From Cocos nucifera (Eukaryota > Streptophyta > Magnoliopsida > Arecales > Arecaceae), in NCBI GenBank assembly GCA_006176705.1, contig QRFJ01000085.1, positions 392,249-456,248 of the forward strand: 64,000 bases of DNA, read 5' to 3'. Positions 11,186 through 22,706 of this stretch are shown here, piece after piece. Under the pieces are notes generated by a model, which saw only the letters and a list, made by a program, of their open reading frames with translations, was not told the origin of the DNA and did no database searches. The position numbers and the translations under genes are program-made. Numbering within the stretch: the first letter of the stretch is position 1; each line of letters begins with the position of its first letter.

Positions 11186-11264
11186 TAGCCTGATTCTGTC
11201 GGACCCTCTGCTACCTATTAGCGTGCTCCTCGCTGCTCCACTGGGGCATATAGAATAATGACGT

Positions 11265-11690
11265 AACAAAATTATATATAAATCAAAAAAAAAAATCAAG
11301 TAATATTCTCATCATCCTCGTCATCTCCAACAGCTGGTAGATAAGATCTGAATGTCCCAGCATCCTAAAATAAAAAAATAAAATATTATTCATAAGTTTC
11401 AATACAAAGACGTATCTTTCGATATGGAGGCATATCTTTCGATACCCTCCTTTGATTCTCAAATAGATTATTTCTACACATTTCATTTGATGATACAAAA
11501 CTATAGTTACCTCTGGTCCATCAATTGGATGATTAGATTGAATTTTTAGCCCTTAAATCTTCTTTCCTGACTCAAGCTTAGCCTAAATATGTGAAGCTTC
11601 TAAATATGAAAACTTAAAACAAATAAAAGAGTTTACTAATAGAATTACTTGATATGATGGTTGGAACAATGAGCCTAGATGGTCATATAG
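11265..11690. repeat. Second copy of a ~410-bp direct repeat (first at 10190-10600)
   Basis: The two segments share, in order, ATTATATATAAAT, a CTCGTC-rich stretch, CAGCTGGT, AAATATTATT, TATGGAGGCATAT, AATAGATTATT, GGTCCAT and TTAGATTGAATTTTTA. They lie about 1.08 kb apart. A third relative of the right half is at 42906-43330. Internal duplication in CACTA-2 is the simplest reading. Confidence 0.75.
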
Positions 11691-11919
11691 CCATGAGTCC
11701 TAATATATGATATATAATATTATTTTAGAAACTTATATATTGATCAATTTTTTCATAACTCTATTTTTTTCTGGTACAAAATAGCTCATAAAGAAGCATC
11801 TGCCATTCCAAACAATATAGTAAGTAAAATATATACCCAACAATATCAATTTCAATTCAAACGATATAAAATTTTACATTGATACATACTCGGTATGATG
11901 AATTTCAAATTGAAACATA

Positions 11920-12340
11920 ACGAAACTAAAATCGATATTGAACCCATTAGATTTAACACATCATGTGGGAATAAGAAAAAGAAATTATTGCATACCTCAT
12001 GACAAATGTATCACTTATTTATCATATCTCATGGCAAAATAAATAAGAAAGCATAAAAATTTAGCAAACAAAATCGATCGACACCCATTAGGTTTAGCAC
12101 ATCATATGAGAATAAAAAAAGATGCCATAATATATCTGCAGAGCTATTTTCTTCAATATCTATTAAGTTTGGATCATGATAAGTGGAAACCAGAAGGCAA
12201 CCAAAAAAATATGATAATTAAAATTGATATTGAACCCATTAGATTTAACATATTATATGGGAATAAGAAAAAAAAATCGTAGCATACCTCGTGCCAAACG
12301 TATCACTTATTTAGTTTATCTCATGCCAAATATATCACTT
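11920..12340. repeat. Short internal repeats in CACTA-2
   Basis: The theme ATATTGAACCCATTAGATTT, followed by AACACATCAT, GGGAATAAGAAAAA, GCATACCTC and TATCACTTATTTA, recurs near 11925, 12070 (partial) and 12220. No gene seen. The rest of 11690-12500 is AT-rich and unassigned. Confidence 0.6.
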
Positions 12341-12500
12341 GTTTAGTATACCTTCAAACTATTACTTATATCAAAAACAAGTGATACCAACATAATATAT
12401 AGAGCCTTAGAGATAAAAAGTGTCATAAGAGATTATAAAAAATTTTGTTGTCATCTAAAAGCATGTCAAAAAGCTAAAATAATATATATTTATAAAATAT

Positions 12501-12622
12501 ATGCATAATTCTCAACATAATATGAACTCAATGCCATCCCCCGGGGCTGCCTCTCCCTCTGGGTCCCCCACCATGACCCCCTCCCTGGCTGCCTCTCCCT
12601 CTCGGGGCAGGCCGATCCATCT
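12501..12622. other. GC-rich serine/proline-coding scrap
   Basis: A 120-base GC-rich patch in AT-rich DNA. GGCTGCCTCTCCCTCT occurs twice with a CCC-rich spacer. The plus frame reads a Ser/Pro/Ala-rich peptide (SPGAASPSGSPTMTPSLAAS). It could be captured coding DNA or a simple repeat; I do not recognise a family. Confidence 0.35.
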
Positions 12623-13844
12623 TGACAGCTTCAATTATCGACTTATGATTTATCAATTATCAATATATCATTACTTATCAATTATTAATTTTTAATATAA
12701 GAAATTATCAATCAACAAATTCAACAAATCTTGAATTTAATTAAATATGATATAACAAACTAATAATGAATTGATAATAATTATTTAAATATATTTTATC
12801 AAAAATAGATAATTAAAAATAAATAAAATTATAAAAAAAAATAGAAAATCAAATCAAACTTTTTATGATACTGTAAGAGAAAAATTTTTGGTTTGGTTTT
12901 GGTTTGGTTTCTTTCTTATTTAGGTTGGTTTTCAGTTTTTATTTTTCTATTATTCAATTTTTGGATTGGGTCAGAAAAAAATAATTTTATGATTGAAAAA
13001 TCAATCTAAAAAATTAATTTTAAGACCGAGAAATCAGTCACAAAATACTTCACAGAGGTCGCTGGATTGGAGCCACAGGCTTGAGATTTTTTACTTTTGC
13101 AAGTTATTATAATGTAGTGGGGATTCTGTTGATGGAAAAAGAAAATTAAAATGAAGAGATTTTTTACTTTCATAAGGACCGTAGGATCGAAACCATAGGC
13201 TTGAGATGGTAGGGTAGGGCCGAGGCCGTGGCTCGGGGATGTAGCAGCGAAAATGAAGGAGCGGGGACGGGGCCATAGGAAGACGGTATGGGTTGGGGCG
13301 TCGAGGTTAGGCCAGTGGGATAGGGCCGCAGGAAGGCGATGCAGGTCAAGGCCATGGGGTCATGCTGGCGGGGCAGGGCCACAGGCTTGGGGCATTGGGG
13401 TAGGGGCTGAGGGGTTGAGCCGGCAACGTCGGGGTCAATAGGGTTGGGGAAGATGTGGGCATGGAGGGACATGAGCTCAAGGCTGTGAAGTTGGGTCGAC
13501 AGTGTCGAGGGCGGCAGAGTCGGGGTGGCTGCGGGGTCGGGCTGGGGACATTGGAGCCAGAGAGGTCAGGGCAGCAACTACGGAGTTAGTCTAGAGATGT
13601 CGGGGCCAGTGGGGGTGGGGTGGCCGCGGGCATGGATGAATGCATGCTTGGGGCCGAGGGGTTGGGCTGGCATTAGGACTGGGCCGGCGAGGTCGGAGTG
13701 ATCGTGGGATGCCAGAGGAATGGGGTGGGGAGGGAGGAAAGGAGGATTGGGGTTGAGATGGTTTGGAGAGGAGGATGAGGGGTAGGAACGAGAGATAATG
13801 AGCGCGGGAGCAAAAATTTTTTTTCTTGATTATTTTGATGTCAC
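12623..13844. other. CACTA-2 interior: AT-rich part, then GC-rich island
   Basis: 12623-13180 is AT-rich with a TTTGGTTTGGTTTTGG run near 12890. 13180-13780 is strongly G-rich on the plus strand, with GGGGTCGGGGC-, GGGCCGCAGG- and TCGGGGCAG-like themes repeated loosely. Open frames on both strands are Pro- or Gly-rich and carry no recognised domain. The island ends near 13790 and the subterminal repeats resume at 13845. Confidence 0.5.
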
Positions 13845-16052
13845 AGACTATTAGCAACGACAAACTTGTCATTGCTAATGCCATCGGTAAAAGTATTAGC
13901 GACGGACTCCATCACTAAAACAAAAATTCATCGCCAATATTTTTATCAGATAATTAAATTTTTTTATAATTTTTATTAGCAATGGCAAGTTTGTCGTCGC
14001 TAATGCTGTTGATAAAAAATTTATTATTAATATATTTTTATTTTTTTAAATATGATATAATTTTAAAATTTAAAGTTTATTTTCATCATTCATTATTAAA
14101 ATAATTATCGTTAGAGTACATCACAAAAGATCATCTTGATTTGATAGACCTAGCTATATCGATTAATCAAATTTAATTTTGATGGCTACAAATGACTGCT
14201 TGATGATCTAATAAATAAAGACCATCGATGGATCCAAAAATTTGCAATAATAATCTTTATGATATTTATAGTATACTAATAAAATTTTACTTCAATCGAA
14301 CATTCCTATCATGGTCAATTTAGCATCGAATAATTTTGATCATTCAATAAAAAATGAGTGATCAAAAAACCAAATAGCATTCGATTAAGAAGATTGATAA
14401 GTTAAATGATCTTTACTACTACTTTAATTATTTGTACAGTGATGATCATAAAATTCAAACCGTACATATATGAATAATCTATATTAAGTAGATTTTATAA
14501 AAATACAAGTATATTACTTAAGGACTTTAAGAATAAGTATCAAAAGATATATTATTTTGGATCGTTTATATATATGTGGTTTGAATTTTATGATCACCAT
14601 CATATAAATAATTAAAATAGTAGCAAAGATCATTTATCTAAAAATTACCTTGATCAGACACCATTTAGCCTTTTGATCACTCATTTTTTATTTAATGATC
14701 AAAATATTTTATGCTAAATTGACTATGATAATAATATCCGATTGAAGTAAAATTTTGATAGTATCCTATAAATATCATCAAGATCATCGTTACAAATTTT
14801 TAGATCCATCGATGATCTTTATCTATCAAATTATTAAGCGATCGTTCATGACCGTCGAAATTAAATTTTATTGATCGACACAGCTAGGATTATCGAATCG
14901 AGATCTTTTGTGACGATACTCTAATGATAATTATTTAGATAATAAATTATAAAAATAAATTTTAAATTCTAAAATTATACCATATTCAAAAAAATAAAAA
15001 AAATATTTTTTGGCAATAGCAACTTTATTGGAAATAGTGCCATCGCTAATGATTATTAGTGACGGCCACTCCGATCACTAATACTTTTTTATCATTATTA
15101 ATAAATTTAATAAATTAAAAAAAATTTATGATGGTAATGTCCATCGCTAATCTACTGTCGCTAATAGCCATCTCTAAAAGTTATTTAGTGGTATTAGCGA
15201 CGACAAAAGTCATTGCTAAAAATTATTTTCCATCACTAATAATTTTATAATCAAATTAAAAAAAATAAAATTACTTTAGTATTGACGACGGCCTTTCGAC
15301 ATTGCTAACAATAATTTTCCATTGCTAATAATATTAGAACAAATATAAAAAAAATTAATTTTTACTTACCATTGCTAATAATTATTTTTCATCACTAATA
15401 ATCCTATAATCAAATTTAAAAAATAAAATTACTTTAGTATTGGCGATGGCCTTTCGATGTTGCTAATAATAATCTTCCATCGCTAATAATATTAGAACTA
15501 ATATAAAAAAATTAGTTTTTACTAGTGATGCACCATGCTGTCGCTAAAAGCCAAACTTATCATCGCTAATAATTTTTTTAGTTTTTATGATGGTAGATTA
15601 TTTGGTCTCTATTTGTCATCGATAAAAATATTATTAACGAAGGTAAAATACCATTGCTAATAAGTATCTATCATCATTAATAATAATAAAATCTAATTAA
15701 AAAAATAAAATTATTTTTTATTAGTGATGATAAAATATCGTTGCTAATAATTATCTATCATTGATAATAATAATAAAATTTAATTAAAAAATAACATTAC
15801 TTAGTATTAGCGATGATGATTTACCATTGCTATTACTGTCACTAATAACTATAGTGACGGTATTACTATCACCACTACCATCGCTAATAACTATTAGCGA
15901 TGGCTAAACTTCCATCATTAAAATTATCGATAAAAAGAATTATTAGCGATGATAAAATTATCATCACTAATTCTATCACTAATATCCATTATTAGCAATG
16001 AAAAAAATGTTGTTGCTAATGTCTATCGCTAATACTCTATTTTCTTGTGGCG
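13845..16052. repeat. CACTA-2 right subterminal array
   Basis: ATTAGCGATGG, CCATCGCTAATA and close variants occur dozens of times through 13845-14010 and 15010-16045, in both orientations and separated by AT-rich spacers. The array is interrupted by the large inverted repeat described separately. Confidence 0.75.
13970..15060. repeat. Large inverted repeat, arms ~500 bp
   Basis: The left arm (about 13970-14480) and right arm (about 14550-15060) are reverse complements of each other over nearly their full length. Matching landmarks are ATAATTATCGTTAGAGTA (14099) with TACTCTAATGATAATTAT (14919), and ACCATCGATGGATCC (14221) with GATCCATCGATGATC (14802). Divergence is scattered substitutions and small indels. 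A spacer of about 70 bases separates the arms. A transcript through it would form a very long duplex. It carries no gene. Confidence 0.85.
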
Positions 16053-16442
16053 CCGGCCTGCACACTCCCATATGGCCCATGCGCACCTGCATGCTCTCGC
16101 TCGCATATCAAGACCGACCTAGTGTATGGCTGGCCCAGTGCTACTACACGCTATCGGGCTGGGCCCACACCATCATCAGCTTGCATCGACTCGTGGGCCC
16201 CTCCGATGGCCCATGGGTCGTGCTACTCGCTTTTAGTGCTTTTTGTGTATATCTCCTCCATCTGAACTTCAATTGAGCTATTCTTGGTCTCGTTGGATTT
16301 TGTTTGTCATCCTGGAGTTTGTTCTAGATTTATTATGGATCGAATCTTGAGATATTTCTCTCAATAATCTCTATCTCGATCTAATATTCAATCTCCATCT
16401 ATCTTTAAGAGACTATGATCCATCTCGCTCCCACGTCTTAGG
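16053..16442 (-). mobile_element. Probable inner part of Copia-3 left LTR or its border
   Basis: Lies between CACTA-2 and Copia-1. Joining 16442 to the sequence after Copia-1 (41135) restores a continuous Copia-3 context around a TAGG duplication. The block itself (GGCCCAT-rich, then a CT-rich AATCTC repeat) shows no coding signal. LTR assignment is from position only. Confidence 0.4.
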
Positions 16443-17017
16443 TGAAGGGAAATCCTGATTTTTCGGTCCAGGTTCGTCCAGATCTGATCAAATCAAGAGA
16501 TATATTTCAAAAATTTTTCTCTTGATCCCAATCAGATCTTGATATGTTTCAGATCTGATTCTTATTATTTTAATAAATAAAATAAAATAAGATAAATTAA
16601 ATCAAATTTAATTTACCTGATTTGGGTAATCCTATTACCCTGTAGATGATCCTGATTGCAGCGGAAGGTTCTGGATCTAACCACGCAAGCGCCTGGCCTC
16701 TACCGGTATCCACTCGGGTTGGATCTGGAGATCCTCTTCTTCTCTATCACGTCTCCAAAAATCAGATCTGGATCTGATCTGGAGGATCTTCAAAACTCCT
16801 TTTGAAGATCAGCAGTCGTCCTTTGCAGCAGTGCAGCCTTCTTCTTTTGATCGCCTTTCTTTTGATCTGGATCGCACCAACCAAAATCCAAAACTCTTTT
16901 GGACGTGGAGAGGAGAAGGAGGAGAAGTTTAGGCATGGAGGAAGAGGAGAGAAGCAGCCTTGGGGCATGGGAAATCTCTCTCTAATTGCATTAGAATCTG
17001 AGTTGGGCGCAGGGTCT

Positions 17018-17026
17018 CTTTTATAG
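17018..17026 (-). promoter_or_regulatory. TATA box of Copia LTR
   Basis: Minus strand CTATAAAAG, at the spot where sister LTRs have CTATAAATA (24-41 kb copies: 25200-25208, 29581-29589, 37926-37934, 39420-39428). Likely marks the U3/R border region. Confidence 0.6.
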
Positions 17027-17337
17027 ACTAAGCGTGATCCAACTCCTCTTATTCTCAACCAATCACAACCCTTTGTGAAATCAGATCTAAATCTGATTGG
17101 TTGGAATAGAGTCCCCTGGATTCCTCCTTAGAGGGCGCCTAAGACCAGTCAAACTGGATTCTTAGTAGAACTCTGATTGGAATCCAAAAGGGAGGTGGAG
17201 TCCTTGTCCAACAAGGACTCCAAGGCGCCTCCAACTTGGGCACACGCCTAGGGTGGCGTGCGCCCTCCTCCTTGCCAGGTTCTGGCAGGGGGACAGGCCC
17301 CCACCAGTTCTCCAATAGGTGCGTGACACGTGGACAA

Positions 17338-17400
17338 AAGTCAAAGTGTCTATGGTCAACATTTGACCAGTCAAAGGTCAACTTTTGACCAAAGTCAAAG
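17338..17400 (-). promoter_or_regulatory. W-box (TTGAC) cluster in LTR U3
   Basis: About eight TTGAC/GTCAA cores within about 65 bases, upstream of the TATA box on the minus strand. The same cluster occurs in the other LTRs (24827-24893 plus; 29212-29276 plus, noisy; 37560-37625 plus, noisy; 39743-39812 minus). TTGAC with C or T following is the WRKY-binding W-box core. Function is inferred. Confidence 0.55.
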
Positions 17401-18723
17401 GACCAAAAATGGCAGGTGACCAAAAATGGCAGGTCATGTCTTATAAAATAAGACAACCTTTTCTGACTTGGACAACCTCTAGTTAGACCATATGAAGGCC
17501 TCTGATTGAGCACAAACTCCTTTGGCTCAGTCAGGACAACTTATTTATGATAGTAAAAGAAGAACGTTAGGTTCAATCGAGTGCTAGCACGATTTTCTTG
17601 AACCTAATTGAATCTCATTCAGATCAATTGAACTAGATTAGTTCAATTGATGATCACCAGATTCAAACCCTTATTTGTGTGACCCAGTTAGGTTCAGTTC
17701 TGTATGGTAATGGGATATGTCATGATCTCTATCATCGACATCATCGAAACTCCTTTCGATGGATCAGAACTCTTCTGATTCGAACAGCTAGAATGATCGA
17801 TCATCTAAATCATTCTAATTGCTCCCAAAATCCACCAGTGACACCTAGCAGTATATGGTGGCAACCCATCAGAGCTGAATGTGAACCTCTTGGTGCAGCT
17901 ACCTGTGTGATTAAGTTCTTCTATCTTGAGCCCCGATCAGATTAGGGTTAAGGTAAACTCGTCAAACCCTAGTCTCTGTCATATGATATAATCATTCGAT
18001 TCGAGTCCAATGTGAAAACCTAAATAGAAACTCTTTCTATTATTTCACTCTGCCATGGCCATGGGCTTCAGGACTTGATTCTCATGATTATCATAGGGCT
18101 GCTCCTCTACCACCGAGGTAGATAGATTCCATCTTGATGCAATCCAGTTCCTACAATGAACATGCTATAGCCAACATACACCTCAGGGTTCCATATGGCT
18201 AGGAGACCGAGTAATGGTGTAGTCAAACTATAACACCCTCAAGGTGAACTGCCGATGCATCTCAGGTCAAAGAACCAGACACACTACTGCAGCATCGAGT
18301 CAGTCATTGACGAGAAGGTAGACTTCCTAATGACTACTCGAGGTGGTCACGCTCAGTGCCCTCGTTCTCTAACGAGTACCTGTACTCTCGCTCCGGTGTC
18401 TCCACACCGTAGACTCAAGACTCATCTACTAAAGAGAAGCGATTGTACACCAACCTTCCGGATCAATCACCATCCTCATGATGATCCTATGGTCGGGAGC
18501 ATGTTTATGAGTTAATAATGATTATTCATGTCTTAAATTTTCAACTCTTGAAAATATGAATTATCATTACCATTAACTCAAAGGATGTATCACAGACACT
18601 AAATACACATATGTGATAGAAAATAACCCATTTTATTGATTATAGTCAAAATTACAATTTTGCCCCTAGAAGTGTATTACAAGTGTCAGCCAATTCTGGC
18701 TTCTAGGGCACATATATCTAACA

Positions 18724-18738
18724 ATCTCCCACTTGTCC
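18724..18738 (-). promoter_or_regulatory. Copia-1 polypurine tract
   Basis: Minus strand GGACAAGTGGGAGAT lies immediately before the 3' LTR and just after the stop of the pol frame. This is the expected plus-strand primer for reverse transcription. The same tract precedes the Copia-2 3' LTR near 36232-36245. Confidence 0.8.
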
Positions 18739-20538
18739 TAAAGCCAATTGGCTACAAGTCTAAGTCCCATCTTCTCAAGGTGGGCTTCGATCTTCTGCTG
18801 GCCCAACGGCTTTGTAAGTGGGTCTGCCACATTATCTACGGAGTTGACTCTCTTGACCTCAACGTAACCTTTCTCAAGGTAATCGCGGATGAGATGATAT
18901 CGCCGCTCAATGTGCTTGGACTTCTGGTGAGACCTCGGCTCCTTAGCAAGGGCTATGGCGCCATTGTTGTCGCAGTAAAGAGGAATGGCATCTGATGGCA
19001 TTACTCCAATTTCTGCAGCAAACTTCTTGTACCAGAATGCTTCCTTTGCAGCCTCTGATGCAGCTATATATTCTGCTTCCATGGTGGAATCTGCTATCAC
19101 AGTTTGCTTGGAACTCTTCCAGCTGACAGCTCCACCATTGCACACAAACAGACTTCCAGATGTCGACTTTCGATCATCTATATCAGACATGAAGTCCGAG
19201 TCTGTGTATCCTTGAACTTGGAGTTCTCCATTACCAAAGACCAACATCATATCCTTAGTTCTTCTCAAGTACTTAAGGATACATTTCACAGAAGTCCAGT
19301 GTTCTTCACCTGGATTTGACTGATATCTGCTTGTGACACTCACAGCATGGGCTATATCAGGTCGTGTACATAGCATGGCATACATGAGGCTCCCTATTGC
19401 AGAAGCATAAGGGATCTTGCTCATGCGTTCTATTTCCTCAGGTGTGCTGGGGCACATCTTCTTGGAAAGATGAATACCATGTCTGAAGGGTATTAATCCC
19501 CTCTTAGAGTTTTCCATACTAAACCTCTTTAGTACTTCCTCTATGTACATCTTCTGTGAAAGTCCTAGCATCCTATTCGGTCTATCCCTATAGACCTTAA
19601 TTCCTAGAATAAAGGATGCTTCACCTAGGTCTTTCATGGAGAATTCCTTGGACAACCACATCTTGACTGATGTCAACATGGGAATATCATTCCCAATAAG
19701 GAGGATGTCATCCACGTACAATACGAGGAAGACAACAGCGCTCCCACTGACCCTTTTGAAAACACATGGTTCCTCTTCATTTTTGATGAAACCAAACGTT
19801 TTGATCACATCATTGAAACGAGTGTTCCAGCTCCGAGATGCTTGCTTAAGTCCATATATGGACCTTTGCAGCTTGCAAACCTTGTGATCAGTATCACTGG
19901 ATGTGAAACCTAGCGGCTGTTCCATATAGATATCTTCCTCAAGATATCCATTTAGGAATGCCGTTTTCACGTCCATTTGCCATATTTCATAATCGAAATA
20001 GGCTGCAACGGCAAGCAATGTGCGGATGGATTTTAGCATAGCTACTGGGGAAAAGGTATCCTGATAGTCAATGCCTTCACGTTGACTATAACCTTTTGCC
20101 ACTAGTCTAGCCTTGAATGTCTCCACATTCCCATCTGCACCAATCTTTCTCTTGAAGATCCATTTACACCCAATAGGTACTATACCTTCTGGTGGATCTA
20201 CCAAGGTCCAGACTTGGTTTGAGTGCATCGAGTCAATTTCTGACTGCATTGCCTCTAGCCATTTCTCGGAGTCGATATCTGATATCGACTCATTGTAGGT
20301 TTTGGGATCATCACCATGAGCACCATTACCTACGAGGAACATTTCCTCTACATCCTCTGAAATAATACCTAAGTATCTTTCAGGGGGATGGAAAACTCTT
20401 TCCGATCTACGAGGTGGAGGAGGTAGTGTTCTTATTGGCTCAACCTGATTTGGTTCCACTTGGTCCTTAGCTCGTTTCTACTTGTGAGACTTTCTCATCA
20501 AGCTTAATCTGCTTTCCAATGCCGCTATCTTGAATAAA
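18738..20538 (-). pseudogene. Copia-1 pol: reverse transcriptase and RNase H
   Basis: A 573-residue open frame (20459-18738) has a classic Copia RT. KWIFKRK and ARLVAKGYSQ lie near its start, then QMDVKTAFLNG, then the catalytic YVDDILLIGND. The RNase H part follows, with GYTDSDF, an EAEYIA motif and the terminal DPLTKPL signature. The frame ends just before the polypurine tract. Upstream (20460-20538) the frame is broken: a stop follows AIFLEK and a frameshift near 20480 precedes the open frame. The frame starts at an internal Met; in an intact element this region is part of one gag-pol polyprotein. The RT segment looks intact but is cut off from gag, protease and integrase. Confidence 0.9.
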
Positions 20539-21536
20539 CTATTTTTCAAGAAAGATGGCATGTCGACTCACAATCACATTGTGGTCTTCTGGAATGTAGA
20601 AATAGTATCCTAATGACTCTTTAGGATATCCTATGAATCGAGCTCTAAAGGACCTAAACTCTAACTTGTCCGCTTGTTGTCTTTTGACATGAGCCGGACA
20701 ACCCCAAATTCTGAGATGACTCAGACTTGGTTTCTTACCGTGCCATATCTCATACGGTGTGGTAGGAACGGTTTTAGAGGGAACCCTATTCAGTAGATAA
20801 ATTGAAGTTAACAATGAGTGTCCCCAAAGGAAATCAGGGAGGTCTGTGAAGCTCATCATGGATCGAACCATATCTAATAGAAGTCCGATTTCTCCGTTCT
20901 GAAACCCCGTTGAGTTGAGGTGTTCCTGGTGGAGTCCATTGAGAGACTATGCCATTTTTCTTAAGATAGTCTAGGAATTCCCGGCTAAGGTATTCACCTC
21001 CTCGATCTGATCGAAGAACCTTAATGGGTTTTCCAGTTTGTTTTTCTACTTCATGTCTGAATTCTTTGAACTTTTCAAAAGCTTCAGACTTGTGTCTCAT
21101 AAGATACACATACCCATACCTAGACAGATCATCGGTAAAGGTAATGAAGTAGACAAAATTGCCTCTAGCCGGCACATCAAATGGGCCGCACACATCAGTA
21201 TGTACTAGGGCAAGGAGATCTGTGGCCCTCTCCCCATGTCCAACAAAAGGGAGTTTAGTCATTTTGCCTTGAAGACAGGATTCACAAGTTGGATATGACT
21301 CGAAAGTCAATGGACTCAATAGCCCATTTTTCTCCAATTTGTTGATCCTATCTTCTGCTATATGACCTAATCTTAGGTGCCATAGATATCTATCGTTTGG
21401 ACTATCCCTAGGTCGTTTGGCATTCACGTTTTGCTCGATAGTTAGAACAGGTACATCAATATGTAGCTGATAAAGACCATTAATAAGGAAACCATTTGCA
21501 ATTTTATTTCTTTCATAAAGAATGTTACAATGGTCC
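20539..21536 (-). pseudogene. Copia-1 pol: integrase
   Basis: The GAG-pre-integrase and zinc-binding part includes HLRLGHI and CESCLQGKMTKLPF (His and Cys ligands). The catalytic core follows, with HTDVCGPF, TDDLSRYGYVYLM and SDRGGEYLSREF. The D, D and E of the DDE triad are visible in it and its neighbour. A one-base frameshift near 20879, after SERRNRT, moves the C-terminal part (SFTDLPDFLWGHSLL, then the GYPKES and HNVIVSRHAIF region) into another frame (20871-20539). Another frameshift near 21540 separates it from the protease frame. The integrase is inactive as written. Confidence 0.88.
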
Positions 21537-22706
21537 TTAAAGAAGGTGAATCACATAACCTTCTTGTGCTAAGCATGAAACAGAAATCAAATTCCTGCTA
21601 GCTGCAGGCACATAATAACAGTCTTTTAAAACTAAGTCTAAACCAGATGGTAATCGAAGAGGGTATGTTCCCACGGCTACTGCAGCAACTCTTGCTCCAT
21701 TACCGACGCGTAGGATCATGTCTCCATCCCTCAGCCTCCTGCTATCCTCAAGACCCTGCATAGAAGTGCACAGATGAGCACTAGAACCAGAGTCAAGCAC
21801 CCAACTGGATGCAGAAGAAACCGTAAGGTTAGACTCAATAACGAGCATACCTCCAGAAGGACCTTCCTTCTTGTTCTTCAGGGTGGCCAGGTAAGTAGGG
21901 CAGTTCCGCTTCCAATGGCCGTCGCTGTTGCAATGGAAACACTTTCCTTTGCCATCGGCCTTTTTCTTCGATTCTGCCTTCTTCTTCTTTGATCCTTCCA
22001 CCTTTTGCTTTTTCACAGACTTCTTTTTCTTTCCATAAGACTTTCTTTTGGAAGAAGTCCATTCCATAGCAAGAACTGAGCCTTTAGAACCTTTCATAGA
22101 AAGCTCAGCGGTAACCAGCATATTCATTAACTCGGCCAAGGAATTTTGAAGTTTATGCATGTGGTAATTCATGATGAATTGCCCATATGCATCAGTCAAG
22201 GATTGCAGAATGATATCGTTCTACAAATCCAAGTCCAACTTCACACCGAGCTTCTCAAGCTCTTCCATGTCCTTGATCATTGTCAGACAGTGATCTTGGA
22301 CTGACTGCCCATCACGCATCTTAGCCTTAAAAAGTCATTTTGTGACTTGATATTTGGCTGCGCGACTCTGTTCACCAAACATCTCCTACATAGGGTGAGC
22401 CAACATTTGGCGAGCAGTCCCGATATCTTCATGTTGGCGCTGGAGCTCATCAGACATCGAGCCCAACATGTAGTATCTGGCCTTATTGTCTTCGTCAATC
22501 CATTTTTCCAGAGACGCTCTCTGTTCAGTGGATGGACGAGCTGGTAAGGTGGGAGGGTCCTGGTCCAAAACATGTGTTAACTTCTCTGAACCCAAAACAA
22601 TTTTGTAGTTCCTGAGCCAATCTTTATAATTGGGTCCAGTCAGTCTATGTGTGTCTAGGATACGTGCCAGTGGGTTGGACGCAGACATTTTCCTGTAGAG
22701 AGTCAA
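21537..22706 (-). pseudogene. Copia-1 gag, zinc knuckle and protease
   Basis: Starts with MSASNPLARILDTHRLTG at 22706, the expected gag start, preceded by the leader. Gag runs to about 22000, followed by a Lys-rich stretch and the zinc knuckle CFHCNSDGHWKRNC (CX2CX4HX4C). The aspartic protease WVLDSGSSAHLC follows, with its downstream ILRVGNGA and NLISVSCLAQEGYVI landmarks. Three in-frame stops interrupt gag (near 22384, 22335 and 22220). Each fits a C-to-T change from CAG or CGA, the pattern left by decay of methylated cytosine. Gag otherwise reads continuously, so the copy is decayed rather than truncated. Confidence 0.88.

Larger units (their letters stand above)
9644..16052 (-). mobile_element. 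CACTA-type element, CACTA-2, non-autonomous
   Basis: The left end reads CACTATAAG. The right end reads CTTGTGGCG, two changes from the expected CTTGTAGTG. Both ends carry long arrays of TTAGCGATGGC/GCCATCGCTAA motifs, in the manner of CACTA subterminal repeats. The interior holds a decayed transposon-protein region on the minus strand (10190-11185), GC-rich islands and a very large hairpin (13970-15060). A 3-bp target duplication is not evident (TAC on the left, CCG on the right), so the exact ends are uncertain. Confidence 0.65.
16443..18723 (-). mobile_element. Copia-1 3' LTR
   Basis: 2281 bp. On the minus strand it begins TGTTAGATATATGTGCCC and ends GGATTTCCCTTCA. It is homologous throughout to 38840-41134 in the same orientation and to 23516-25791 and 36246-38508 in reverse. 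It contains a TATA box (17018-17026) and a W-box cluster (17338-17400). Open frames inside are unrelated to protein. Confidence 0.9.

Noticed and set aside
13170..13884. Proline-rich proteins on the minus strand of the GC island
   Set aside because: Open frames overlap on both strands, composition is low-complexity and no motif is recognisable.
16047..16276. Small proteins between CACTA-2 and Copia-1
   Set aside because: Short, overlapping in two frames, and the stretch is better explained as part of the Copia-3 border.
18738..19319. Plus-strand open frames opposite the Copia-1 RNase H
   Set aside because: They are antisense shadows of a clearly better minus-strand coding region.
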